Shown in pieces: positions 1-6,852 of a stretch of 23,812 nucleotides of DNA (the first letter of the stretch is position 1; every line of letters starts with the position of its first letter). The notes below the pieces were generated by a model that made no database searches, was not told the DNA's origin, and saw only the letters and a program-made list of their open reading frames with translations. Made by a program: the position numbers and the translations under genes. This DNA comes from a virus, in the IMG/VR virus record IMGVR_UViG_3300034156_000012, positions 1 through 23,812 of that record. The stretch is one strand, 5' to 3'.

Positions 1-1
1 C

Positions 2-394
2 ACAAACCCCAAGGGCATGACGGCGCAGGAACTGGCCGGCGCTACCGGGATGAGCATCCAATCAGTGCGCGCTGATCTGGTCGAGCTGGAAGCCAAGGGC
101 AAGATCGCCCGCGAGCGCGGCTCGGTCGGAAAGCCCCATGTGTGGTGGCGCACTGAAAAGCGCCCGCTCGACGGCCTCGACGTTCTGCTGATTATGGCCC
201 TGGCCGCCGAATTCCATGCATCCCCGGCCACACTCCGAGAAGTGCTAGCCAGCGCCGGAAGCCGCGCCAAGGATAAAGGCCTGGAGCGCATCGTGGCCAT
301 GTGTGCGATGTCGAAAGATCCGCATGCCATCGTACGGACGGCGATTCAGGAATACGACATCGAGTCGCTTGTTGAATCAAAGAGGGCTGCATGA
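2..394 (+). CDS. Winged-helix DNA-binding protein, probably 5'-truncated
   Basis: The N-terminal half reads as a winged helix-turn-helix: MTAQELAGATGMSIQSVRAD fits helix-turn-recognition helix, and KIARERGSVGKPHVWWR fits the wing. The remainder is helical and unrecognised. The frame is open to the window edge, reading TNPKG before the first Met at 17, and no well-spaced ribosome site precedes that Met, so the true start probably lies outside the window. The stop overlaps the next start by ATGA, so it begins a run of coupled small genes. A transcriptional or replication-related DNA-binding role is inferred from the fold only. Confidence 0.6.
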   Translation, partial: TNPKGMTAQELAGATGMSIQSVRADLVELEAKGKIARERGSVGKPHVWWRTEKRPLDGLDVLLIMALAAEFHASPATLREVLASAGSRAKDKGLERIVAMCAMSKDPHAIVRTAIQEYDIESLVESKRAA

Positions 395-705
395 TGGCGA
401 TGACCCAGCAGCAGCGAGACGAGAAGCGCGCCGAGAAGGCAGCAAGGCTTCAGGAAGAGGATCTACGCCTAAAGGTGCGCCCCGGCACAAAGAATGCCCT
501 GGCCGACCTCATGGAGTGGGCCGGGATCGAAGAGCAGGGCGAGGCAATGACGCTGATGATTCATCACCTGCACGCGCTCGGCCCTGGAAAGGCGAGGCCC
601 TTATTAGAAGCGCCGCGCCACAAGATCGAGTTATCCGAAATTGTGGTGCGAAAACTTGAAATGGCGAGCCGCCGAGAGGCTCTTCGGGTCTGCCACGACG
701 AATAA
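391..705 (+). CDS. Small charged phage protein, possible ribbon-helix-helix type
   Basis: This 104-residue protein starts with a basic, Gln/Lys/Arg-rich helix. A segment around residues 26-60 (LRLKVRPGTKNALADLM, then EEQGEAMTLMIHHL) resembles the strand-helix-helix pattern of Arc/MetJ-like DNA binders. It overlaps the upstream stop by ATGA. GAGG lies five bases before the first ATG, and a second in-frame ATG follows at 394. Function is not recognised; the DNA-binding suggestion is weak inference from the pattern and from its coupling to a winged-helix gene. Confidence 0.6.
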   Translation: MMAMTQQQRDEKRAEKAARLQEEDLRLKVRPGTKNALADLMEWAGIEEQGEAMTLMIHHLHALGPGKARPLLEAPRHKIELSEIVVRKLEMASRREALRVCHDE

Positions 706-733
706 TGTTTCATAACGGAATGTCGGAGGAATT

Positions 734-1141
734 ATGAGTGAAGTGAAGTTATCCGGTGAGTATCACGCTGACGTGAATGCTCTGATGCTCGATCTGGCTG
801 CGCTGCGGGAAGAGCTGGCCGAACTAGAAGAAGAGTTCGACACGCTAGAGCATTCCAACGTCACACTCAAACTGAGCCTTGCAGCCGCCGAGCAGCGGAA
901 TGCGGTTCGCGATATCGAGGCAGCCGCAAAGGTTCTCGCCAACTGCATGGATTATCCGTGGGAGCACATGCCAGAGAATGGCCGAGTGCTGATGCGTAAG
1001 CACGCCAAATGCATCGTTGATTCAGCATTGGCACAACCAACCGAATCGGGAGCAAGCGAAGCCGAACGCAAGGAAGACGACGAAGCCTTGCAGCGCCGCC
1101 ACGACCAAGAGCGTCAGGAGTATTTCAGTGATGACCGATAA
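734..1141 (+). CDS. Coiled-coil hypothetical protein
   Basis: The protein has 135 residues. Residues about 13-55 form an acidic heptad-rich coiled coil (DLAALREELAELEEEFDTLE), followed by a helical region and an acidic, Glu/Arg-rich tail. A strong GGAGG site at 725-729 lies four bases before the ATG. The 3' end overlaps the next gene by 11 bases. No enzymatic motif is visible. Proteins of this kind are common in the accessory regions of Pseudomonas phages, usually without assigned function. Confidence 0.65.
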   Translation: MSEVKLSGEYHADVNALMLDLAALREELAELEEEFDTLEHSNVTLKLSLAAAEQRNAVRDIEAAAKVLANCMDYPWEHMPENGRVLMRKHAKCIVDSALAQPTESGASEAERKEDDEALQRRHDQERQEYFSDDR

Positions 1142-1850
1142 AACCGTAACCATGTCGCGGGATCTGGCGCAAAAACTCGACGACCTGCTTTACATCATGA
1201 CCGGGCATGACAGCCATCCAAGGCTGATCCGCAAATACGGCGAAGAGTGGTGGGCTCCTCTCGACGCAATGCGAGCGGAAATCTGTACCACCCTCGCCGT
1301 CCCAGTCGTCGAGCGCCAGCCGGTGGCCGCAGCTTGGTTAAAGGTTACTGACAAAGGGCGAGGGAATGAATACGAACTTGACTGGTACGGCGCCGCCGAG
1401 CGCCTGACGGCTGGCGAATACGAGCTCTACACCTCCCCGCCCGAACTCGCCGAACTGCAAGCAACCATCGCACGGCTGACGGCGGAGAAAGAAGCTCTCA
1501 AGATCAATCTCGAAATGTCAGTAGAGGGCGCGGCGTCACTTGCTGAAACAGGCGACGAAGAGGTCGCCGCTCTAAAGTCTGAAATCGAGCGGCTGAAGGG
1601 TGGGCAGGGTGAGCCGGTGGGGCGTGTTGTTGAGTTCGGTCGCGGTCTAAGAGAGATTTCATGGGCCAAAGGCAAACTTCCAGATCTTGGGGTTGAGCTC
1701 TATACCTCGCCGCACGCGCCGGTAGCGGTGGTGATACCCGATGTTGATGTATTGGCGCAGATTATCCGGACGGTTGACGGCAACCATTCTCTTGGTGCGG
1801 GAGCATTGGCAGAACGCATCATCGACAAGGTCAAGGAGCTGAATCAATGA
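1131..1850 (+). CDS. Hypothetical protein with two ELYTSP modules flanking a coiled coil
   Basis: The ATG at 1131 was chosen because GGAG at 1116-1119 lies 11 bases upstream and the overlap with the previous gene is short; the longer open frame from 1017 has no such support. The 239-residue product has a helical N-terminus and then a module ending YELYTSP near residue 104. A Glu/Lys/Leu coiled coil follows at about 108-160. A second, diverged copy of the module (VGRVVEFGRGLREISW to VELYTSP) comes next, and then a helical C-terminus. ELYTSP-like repeats occur in many phage accessory proteins; no function can be assigned. Its stop overlaps the next start by ATGA. Confidence 0.65.
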   Translation: MTDKTVTMSRDLAQKLDDLLYIMTGHDSHPRLIRKYGEEWWAPLDAMRAEICTTLAVPVVERQPVAAAWLKVTDKGRGNEYELDWYGAAERLTAGEYELYTSPPELAELQATIARLTAEKEALKINLEMSVEGAASLAETGDEEVAALKSEIERLKGGQGEPVGRVVEFGRGLREISWAKGKLPDLGVELYTSPHAPVAVVIPDVDVLAQIIRTVDGNHSLGAGALAERIIDKVKELNQ

Positions 1851-2014
1851 GCGCGCTCTACAGAACCGCCGAGATTCGCCGTAGCAGCTCGCCGATGCCA
1901 TTCCTTGAGCTGAACCCGAACTGCGAATACTGCAAGCGGCACCGGTCGCACGGAAGTCATGCGAAGTGCTCGAAGAAGCGCCAGGCGGAACACGCAGCGA
2001 AGTGGCAATCATGA
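1847..2014 (+). CDS. Small Cys/His-rich protein, possible zinc knuckle
   Basis: This 55-residue frame starts at the ATGA overlap with the upstream gene and ends at an ATGA overlap with the DUF6378-like gene, so it fills exactly the gap between two coupled genes. Residues 22-44 read LNPNCEYCKRHRSHGSHAKC, with Cys26, Cys29 and Cys41 and nearby His residues, consistent with a small metal-binding knuckle. The rest is basic. The position and perfect coupling argue that it is translated. A nucleic-acid-binding role is only a guess. Confidence 0.6.
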   Translation: MSALYRTAEIRRSSSPMPFLELNPNCEYCKRHRSHGSHAKCSKKRQAEHAAKWQS

Positions 2015-2304
2015 GCGGACCTAAAACCTCGTCAGACTTCTTGCAGGCGGCGATTTATGTTCAGGCGGAGCGTGCCAAGGAGTACGAGCAGGAAGGCGGA
2101 GAGCGCAGCATGGGGCGCATGGTTTCGGCATTTGAGGCCATCACCGGAATAGCGCTGACCCAGGCAGAAGGGTTTCTTTTCTTGCAGATCCTGAAAGACG
2201 TGCGCCAGTGGCAGAACCCCGGAAAGTACCACGAAGACAGCGCGCTTGATTGCGTGTCGTATGCCGCGCTGAAGGCCGAGGCGCTGGCAGCCCGAAAACC
2301 ATAA
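2011..2304 (+). CDS. DUF6378-like phage protein
   Basis: The 97-residue product shows the pattern of a widespread phage family annotated as DUF6378. An N-terminal helix contains ERAKEYEQEGGERSMGRMV, then AFEAITGIALTQAEGFLFL, and a C-terminal helix has DSALDCVSYAALKAEAL. The ATG at 2011 gives an ATGA overlap with the preceding small gene and replaces a longer open frame starting at 1966. The family's biochemical role is unknown; it lies among early or accessory genes in many phages. The family name is from memory of the pattern, not from a search. Confidence 0.75.
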   Translation: MSGPKTSSDFLQAAIYVQAERAKEYEQEGGERSMGRMVSAFEAITGIALTQAEGFLFLQILKDVRQWQNPGKYHEDSALDCVSYAALKAEALAARKP

Positions 2305-2323
2305 AGAAATCCAAGGATCGAAC

Positions 2324-2569
2324 ATGAATATTTACCGCCATACATTCTCTGCAGTCTGTCCGGCAGACGGCGAAACGATCATCTACCGTCTGGAAATCAG
2401 ATCACTAGTGATGATCCACGTTGAGCACATCAAGACTTCCACCGCGCTGATTAAGAAGGGGTGGCATGAACAAATCGCAGACCGGCTTTCTGAAGCTTTT
2501 GGTGGAGACCAGACCATAATCGCCACGCACCAGGGTGTAGAAATAGAAACAGTGAGGCTCGTGGGATGA
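2324..2569 (+). CDS. Conserved hypothetical protein
   Basis: An 81-residue protein beginning MNIYRHTFSAVCPADGETI and containing a HVEHI motif and a GWHEQIADRL helix. AAGGA lies about eight bases upstream of the ATG. Short proteins with this start are frequent in phages of Pseudomonas, but no function is known. Its stop overlaps the start of the TGT/DpdA-like gene by ATGA, so the two are probably translationally coupled. Nothing points to an enzyme. Confidence 0.6.
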   Translation: MNIYRHTFSAVCPADGETIIYRLEIRSLVMIHVEHIKTSTALIKKGWHEQIADRLSEAFGGDQTIIATHQGVEIETVRLVG

Positions 2570-3291
2570 TCCATTACCATGGCACGCCAGTCGGCGGCAC
2601 TCGCCAGGATGGCGCCCGGTTCCTTGCCGGCCGGCATGCCTTGGTGCCGTTCCCTCGACAAGATGATATGGGAATCGTTGCCGATGTATGCCAGTCGTTT
2701 GTCTTCGACAATGGCGCTTACTCGATCTGGCAGAAAGGCGGAAAGCTCGACGTTGATGGTTATACCCGATGGGTTGAACAATGGCATCGGCACCCAGGCT
2801 TCGACTGGGCTCTCATCCCTGACGTGATCGACGGCGACGAGGCTGCGAACGATGCGTTGCTCGATGCGTGGCCCAAGGAGTTGCGTGGCGTCCCTGTATG
2901 GCACCTGCACGAATCACTTGAGCGCCTTCAGATGCTAGCTGCTGAATGGCAGATGGTCGCCATTGGCAGTTCAGGGCAATGGTCAAGCCCTGGCACTAAC
3001 CCATGGTGGAAGAGGATCGGGGCGGCGATGGATGCAATCTGTGACGATCACGGGAGGCCGATGTGCCGACTCCACGGCCTACGCATGCTTGACCCTGCGA
3101 TCTTCCAACTGTTACCGCTTGCATCAGCCGATTCCACGAACGCTGCAGTGAACGGCGGAAGCATAAGCCGCTTCGGGATGTACGCGCCACCAACTGCAGG
3201 ACAGCGCGCCAATGTCATCGCCGACCGCATCGAGGCGCACAACAGTTCGATGATCTGGCAGAGAGAAACACAGACCGAAATGGCACTGTGA
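2566..3291 (+). CDS. TGT/DpdA-like TIM-barrel protein (possible DNA 7-deazaguanine transglycosylase)
   Basis: The 241-residue protein has conserved blocks in the order seen in tRNA-guanine transglycosylase-like folds. FDNGAYSIW around Asp48 matches the SDSGGFQ block. IPDVIDGDE is at 85-92, VWHLHES at 111-117 and AIGSSGQW at 132-139. RLHGLRMLDP is at 168-177 and ASADSTNAA at 187-194, with Asp189 in the place of the nucleophilic Asp. Phage DpdA proteins exchange guanine in DNA for 7-deazaguanine bases. It is far shorter than bacterial Tgt, and no preQ0 synthesis gene is in the window, so activity is an inference. It is the last gene of the + strand run, just before the convergent terminator. 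Confidence 0.6.
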   Translation: MIHYHGTPVGGTRQDGARFLAGRHALVPFPRQDDMGIVADVCQSFVFDNGAYSIWQKGGKLDVDGYTRWVEQWHRHPGFDWALIPDVIDGDEAANDALLDAWPKELRGVPVWHLHESLERLQMLAAEWQMVAIGSSGQWSSPGTNPWWKRIGAAMDAICDDHGRPMCRLHGLRMLDPAIFQLLPLASADSTNAAVNGGSISRFGMYAPPTAGQRANVIADRIEAHNSSMIWQRETQTEMAL

Positions 3292-3327
3292 TTTCTACAG
3301 GTGCCTCAAGTCCGACGCAACGAATAC

Positions 3328-3357
3328 AAAAAAGCCCGCGCAATGCGGGCTCTCTTT
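3328..3357. terminator. Bidirectional intrinsic terminator between convergent operons
   Basis: AGCCCGC (3333-3339) and GCGGGCT (3345-3351) form a perfect seven-pair stem around a GCAAT loop. Six A residues at 3328-3333 become a T-run on the - strand, ideal for stopping the leftward late transcript after Rz. On the + strand CTCTTT follows the stem, a weaker tail for the early transcript. Confidence 0.85.
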
Positions 3358-3360
3358 CCG

Positions 3361-3388
3361 AACTACCTAGAAATCCTACTAGGTAGTT
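3361..3388. repeat. Perfect 10-bp inverted repeat beside the terminator
   Basis: AACTACCTAG at 3361-3370 and its exact reverse complement CTAGGTAGTT at 3379-3388 enclose an eight-base AAATCCTA loop. No T-run follows on either strand, so it is not a textbook terminator. It may be a second stop or RNA-stabilising element, or a protein-binding site. It lies between the Rz stop and the first terminator. Confidence 0.7.
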
Positions 3389-3407
3389 GCCATCTTGCCG
3401 TTATGGC

Positions 3408-3920
3408 CTAGTTCGCAATGCCCTGATACGCCGCTTCGCAGTTCAATCCCCGTGCTCGACTTTCATCAGCCTGACTCGCCAAATCTCCCGCTCTTTCATC
3501 AGCGCGCTTGAACAGCTCGGCAAACACCAGGACGGCGCGGCTTGCTGCCTGGCTTGCTGCGGCAGTGCAGGAATGGCTGCTGGTCGTACTTGCGGCACGG
3601 CTGGCGACTCTATCGACTTCGTTGCGCAGGCCGTTAGCAGTAGCGCGAGCGCTGACAGCATCAGCAGTCGCTGAATCAATGGCTTTCTGACCATCTTGGA
3701 TCACCTTGTTGATGGATTGCTGTCGGGCTTGCTCTTTGGTGCGCTCGGCAACTTCGGCATCGGCCAGCGCTTGGCTGTCGTCGGCGTCACGGTCAGACCA
3801 GCGCTCCTTCCACTGGGAATCCTTCACCGACAGCCCGTGATGATAGGCGACGAGCAGCGCGCCAGCCGCCAGAAGGACTGCAGCTATGTAAGGAAGGATT
3901 CGCAGCAGGAGCGGATTCAT
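3408..3920 (-). CDS. Rz-like inner-membrane spanin (DUF2514 type)
   Basis: The 170-residue protein has one N-terminal membrane segment (residues about 9-27, PYIAAVLLAAGALLVAY) and then a long periplasmic helical region rich in Ala, Gln, Glu and Arg, with no cleavable signal. This is the i-spanin layout: the inner-membrane anchor pairs with lipoprotein Rz1 to fuse the two membranes at the last step of lysis. The family resembles DUF2514 Rz proteins of Pseudomonas phages. Its ATG overlaps the endolysin stop by four bases, and Rz1 is embedded in another frame. It is the last gene before the terminator. Confidence 0.85.
   Translation of the reverse strand: MNPLLLRILPYIAAVLLAAGALLVAYHHGLSVKDSQWKERWSDRDADDSQALADAEVAERTKEQARQQSINKVIQDGQKAIDSATADAVSARATANGLRNEVDRVASRAASTTSSHSCTAAASQAASRAVLVFAELFKRADERAGDLASQADESRARGLNCEAAYQGIAN
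3443..3694 (-). CDS. Rz1-like outer-membrane spanin lipoprotein, embedded in Rz
   Basis: The frame lies wholly inside Rz in a different register and encodes 83 residues. It begins MVRKPLIQRLLMLSALALLL followed by TAC, a classic lipoprotein signal with lipobox LTAC and Cys23 as the lipidated residue. The mature part is rich in Pro, Gln and Ala (PAVPQVRPAAIPALPQQ), as in o-spanins. Its position and features together make it the Rz1 partner of the enclosing Rz. The N-terminal region is convincing; the C-terminal portion beyond the Pro-rich stretch is longer than in short Rz1 proteins. Confidence 0.8.
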   Translation of the reverse strand: MVRKPLIQRLLMLSALALLLTACATKSIESPAVPQVRPAAIPALPQQARQQAAPSWCLPSCSSALMKEREIWRVRLMKVEHGD

Positions 3921-4468
3921 GCCAGCACCTTCTTGGCGCGCTCATAGAAGGCCAGCCTCTCGGCCAAGCCATTGAACCCGCCATTGATGCGCTTGGTAAT
4001 GCCGCTCATATCGCCGGCATCGGCAAGCGCATTCAGGTTGCGCGAATTCCAGAACCACGCCGCCGACTTGCAGGCCCACTCGGCTTGCTCAAGAAGCTCT
4101 GGCGTACTCAGTAGGCGGTTATCCCCGAACAGGGCCTTGCTGCATGCCAGGTAGTTGTCGCGCCCAGTGATCTGGATCAGGCCCCGGCCCCGGTATTTCT
4201 GCCCGTCACCATCAGCCTCCGGCGTGTTGCCAAGGCGCTTTGCCAGAGCTCCGGTGTCGTACTTGCTAAGGTACTGGTCGCCGCCCAACTCGCGCACATA
4301 GCGAAACTGGCCGGACTCATGGCCGACCTGGGCAATGAATGCGGCCATACGCTTCGGCGTGTTGATTTGGTATTGACCCATGGCTAGGCTCATCTCAGAT
4401 GCAAAAACGTTCGCCTGCTTGCCGGAGCTCGGAAGGATCTGCAGAAGTTGCTGCGCGGTTATTGGCAT
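3917..4468 (-). CDS. Glycoside hydrolase family 19 endolysin
   Basis: The 183-residue protein is a single GH19 (chitinase class I-like) domain, a muramidase-type fold common in phage lysins of Gram-negative hosts. Visible marks are QVGHESGQF with Glu51 as probable general acid, Glu60 in VRELGGDQY, the family block YRGRGLIQITGRDNY at 92-106, and GGFNGLAER near the C-terminus. It degrades peptidoglycan at the end of infection. There is no signal peptide, so export would need a holin; no holin gene was found next to it. AAGG lies about 10 bases before the ATG. Its end overlaps Rz by four bases, giving a lysin-Rz-Rz1 cassette. Confidence 0.9.
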   Translation of the reverse strand: MPITAQQLLQILPSSGKQANVFASEMSLAMGQYQINTPKRMAAFIAQVGHESGQFRYVRELGGDQYLSKYDTGALAKRLGNTPEADGDGQKYRGRGLIQITGRDNYLACSKALFGDNRLLSTPELLEQAEWACKSAAWFWNSRNLNALADAGDMSGITKRINGGFNGLAERLAFYERAKKVLA

Positions 4469-4520
4469 GTCAGATCGCCTTGTAGAAATTGATTTTGGTG
4501 GTCATGCCAACCACAAACTA

Positions 4521-5240
4521 CTAAACGCTTGCCACTAGTAAAGTAGCGAGCTGACTTTTTACTGATGCTGTTAGCGCTGGATGACCAGACGCTAGAACAT
4601 ACTCAGCAAGTGAAGTGAGCAGGGCCAGTTCAGGGTTAGGACTTACTACGGGAAGCGCTGCCTGGTTAAAAAACCCAACGTGCCACGGCTTTGCAGCAAA
4701 AGCAGCAACAAAAGCGTGCCCCGCTACCGTGAGGTGTATCAGGTCGACGTAGTACGGAGAGTGCGCCCCTACCAATGCCTCCTGGCACATACGGGCGTAC
4801 AGATCAACAAGGTTGCACTTCTTGAGAAATGCCACCTCTCTGACTGCATCAATAAAGGCCCCGTAGCTCGCGAACTGCGCCGAGCTGCCGCAGTACATGT
4901 TGTCCGTGAATAGCGTGCACTTAATGCCTTTAGCCTGGATCTGGTCAACAATCGATGTAAGGTTGGCTTTGAACGTAGCCAATGGCACGCCGTTGATCCA
5001 GTCATTAACGCCGATCATGACAACGCAGACAGCCGGCGACAGCGCCAGAACATCTGTTTGAAGACTAGCCAGCACGTCAGCGGTCTTGTTACCACCAACG
5101 CTGGCGTTGACGATATCAGTTGCCGCGTACCCGTTTGCCAGCCCTACTTTTTGGACGAATGTATCGGCGACTGTTACGCCGCCGTACCCGACGCCGAGCG
5201 GTACACTATGACCTACAAATACAATCTTTGGCATTGTCAC
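4521..5240 (-). CDS. SGNH/GDSL-like hydrolase in the tail fibre cassette
   Basis: The 239-residue protein carries SGNH hydrolase blocks in order. FVGHSVPLG has Ser12 (block I, with His where GDS normally has Asp), ASVGG has Gly49-Gly50, GVND has Asn79, and DLIH has Asp166 and His169 as the catalytic D-x-x-H. These enzymes are esterases, often deacetylating sugars. In a fibre cassette the likely substrate is acetylated host surface polysaccharide, which is inference. A GTG at 5240 gives a GTGA overlap with the upstream gene and has AGG six bases away; an ATG at 5234 is the alternative. The C-terminal 45 residues are helical and may mediate attachment. Confidence 0.8.
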   Translation of the reverse strand: MTMPKIVFVGHSVPLGVGYGGVTVADTFVQKVGLANGYAATDIVNASVGGNKTADVLASLQTDVLALSPAVCVVMIGVNDWINGVPLATFKANLTSIVDQIQAKGIKCTLFTDNMYCGSSAQFASYGAFIDAVREVAFLKKCNLVDLYARMCQEALVGAHSPYYVDLIHLTVAGHAFVAAFAAKPWHVGFFNQAALPVVSPNPELALLTSLAEYVLASGHPALTASVKSQLATLLVASV

Positions 5241-5554
5241 TTACTACCTACTGTTGGCCAAGGGAGAGATTTTTTTATTTCGGCAAATCTTGAGCGGCCT
5301 GCGCTTTTTGCTTTTTCAATTTCATCCAGGCTTGCGTCTGACGCAGCAAGCCTGACAGCTTCTGCAAAAAACCTATCACAGCCGTAGACTGGATCTGAAT
5401 AGGCAATGCGCCTCATTCTCTCTACCGATTCTCTGTCCGGGGCAAGCGGGGCTATTTCAACCGGCTCATTGCTATAAAACTCGTCAGGCTTTACGTCTTC
5501 CCGGCTGTTTACCATCCGTAGGTCGCGCAAGTTCTTTTTGATTGCGTATCCCAT
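5237..5554 (-). CDS. Small tail-fibre-associated protein, possible assembly factor
   Basis: A 105-residue protein beginning MGYAIKKNLRDLRMVNSRED, with a Pro-rich middle and a helical C-terminal half (MRRIAYSDPVYGCDRFFAEA then LDEIEKAKSAGRSRFAEIKK). Small proteins of this architecture lie directly after tail fibre genes in many Pseudomonas phages and are often called fibre assembly proteins. The ATG overlaps the fibre stop by one base (TAATG), with GGAGG ten bases upstream. Function is inferred from position and general shape. Confidence 0.55.
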   Translation of the reverse strand: MGYAIKKNLRDLRMVNSREDVKPDEFYSNEPVEIAPLAPDRESVERMRRIAYSDPVYGCDRFFAEAVRLAASDASLDEIEKAKSAGRSRFAEIKKSLPWPTVGSK

Positions 5555-6852
5555 TATAACGAATCCTCCCAGCCGTATGCATGAACAGTTGCGATAAGCG
5601 GAGTCCCGCTCATTTGGTAGTACATATTTGTCGACTCAATTGACATTTCAAAAACCTGAGCCAACGACATGTTCCCTGTGGAGTTAAACCCAACCTGGAA
5701 CTGTGCCGGAGCGTTTGCAATAGCTGCTAGCTGGTTATTTGGCGCAATATAGAACGCTGCTGGAGCAGTTTGCGACATGTAAAATTTCAGTCTAGCTTTG
5801 AACGCCGTTGGTGGGAATACAGACGAAATCCCTGCAGCCGTCCACGAGCCAGTAGGAGTTGTTGCCGAGGCTATCAATGGAAGAACGGTAAGGTTGCTAC
5901 CAATTACAACCTTGTAATCAACTGAGGCGCCAACCTGGATAAACGGCAGTGGAAATTTATTTGCAGTCGCATCGCTTCGCGCCCAGCCAATCCGCGCTTT
6001 ATACGTGTAGCCTGCCGGCATGGTTGGTGCGGTCGCGCTTAGCGAAAGCAAACCAGCAACAGTTGTTCCGTTCCAGATTGCCCAAACGCTATACCATGTG
6101 GACGCAGCAGAAACGCCAGTATCAAGACCGTTTGCTCCACTACCCGCCAGGTTCACGCTCAGCGAAATAGCGTTTAGAACTTTCTGCGCAAACGCAGGGT
6201 TTTTTACGCAAACAGCGTCTGCGGTAACTACTACCAGTGCGCTAAGCCCAGTCGCGGAAACTTTCAGATTTGAATGGCTTCCGGCAATGCCGTCAGTTGA
6301 CGCCGAGGTATTGGCGGCAATCGACTGCTTGGTTTTAAGTGGGGTCATGCTCGTTGTATCGTCTACGCCAGCCTCCGCTAACGCTTGGGTAGATCGTTTA
6401 GAAATACCCGCGACAGTCTCTGTTGCCATAGTCTGAGTGTTTCGGCCAGCATACAGCGCCCAGCTTGTGCCGATGGATGCTGGCGTTGTATTGAAGTTTG
6501 CAGTGTTGGAGTCTACAAGACTGACGTAGGAGTTTAGACCGTCGTCAGCTTGAACCACATCACTAATGGAATAGCCGCCGCTTTGCGCAACGTAGGCTGA
6601 CGACCACTTGTATTGGCCGCCATGCTCAGTGAAAACCGTATGTTCGCTGATCGCTTTCAGGACGCCGTTGAAGTCTTGGCCTTTCGGCGGGATGCCGCCT
6701 GCCGCCAGCGGGGTCATGGTTACTTGAGGGAATCCTTCGTCCCATGTGGCCTGCTGCGGTTCATCGCCAGGGCCTCTGGTTTTTGGGATCGGGTCAATAG
6801 TCCCGGGAGTGGCATTTTTACCAAATGGGATCAGGATCAAATCAGGTTGCAT
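5554..6852 (-). CDS. Tail fibre / receptor-binding protein
   Basis: The ATG at 6852 was chosen because AAGGAG lies nine bases upstream; it overlaps the upstream stop by 11 bases. The 432-residue product has an N-terminal region with GGIPPKGQDFNGVLKAI and HGGQYKWSSAYVAQSGGYSI, a pattern known from baseplate-attaching ends of phage tail fibres. A Thr/Ala/Ser-rich shaft follows. The C-terminal beta-rich part (WYSVWAIWNGTTVAGLLSLS, MPAGYTYKARIGWARSD) resembles a module shared by several phage receptor-binding proteins. It probably decides host range by binding a cell-surface structure. The lower GC and irregular codon use of this cassette would fit horizontal exchange. Confidence 0.85.
   Translation of the reverse strand: MQPDLILIPFGKNATPGTIDPIPKTRGPGDEPQQATWDEGFPQVTMTPLAAGGIPPKGQDFNGVLKAISEHTVFTEHGGQYKWSSAYVAQSGGYSISDVVQADDGLNSYVSLVDSNTANFNTTPASIGTSWALYAGRNTQTMATETVAGISKRSTQALAEAGVDDTTSMTPLKTKQSIAANTSASTDGIAGSHSNLKVSATGLSALVVVTADAVCVKNPAFAQKVLNAISLSVNLAGSGANGLDTGVSAASTWYSVWAIWNGTTVAGLLSLSATAPTMPAGYTYKARIGWARSDATANKFPLPFIQVGASVDYKVVIGSNLTVLPLIASATTPTGSWTAAGISSVFPPTAFKARLKFYMSQTAPAAFYIAPNNQLAAIANAPAQFQVGFNSTGNMSLAQVFEMSIESTNMYYQMSGTPLIATVHAYGWEDSL

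Noticed and set aside
4470-4505. 11-residue frame MTTKINFYKAI just before the endolysin
   Set aside because: It ends two bases before the lysin ATG, which could suggest coupling, but there is no clear ribosome site and frames this short arise readily by chance.
4469-4520. Search for a holin gene or promoter next to the lysin
   Set aside because: The gap is 52 bases with no membrane-protein frame and no convincing promoter; the holin probably lies elsewhere or was not recognised.
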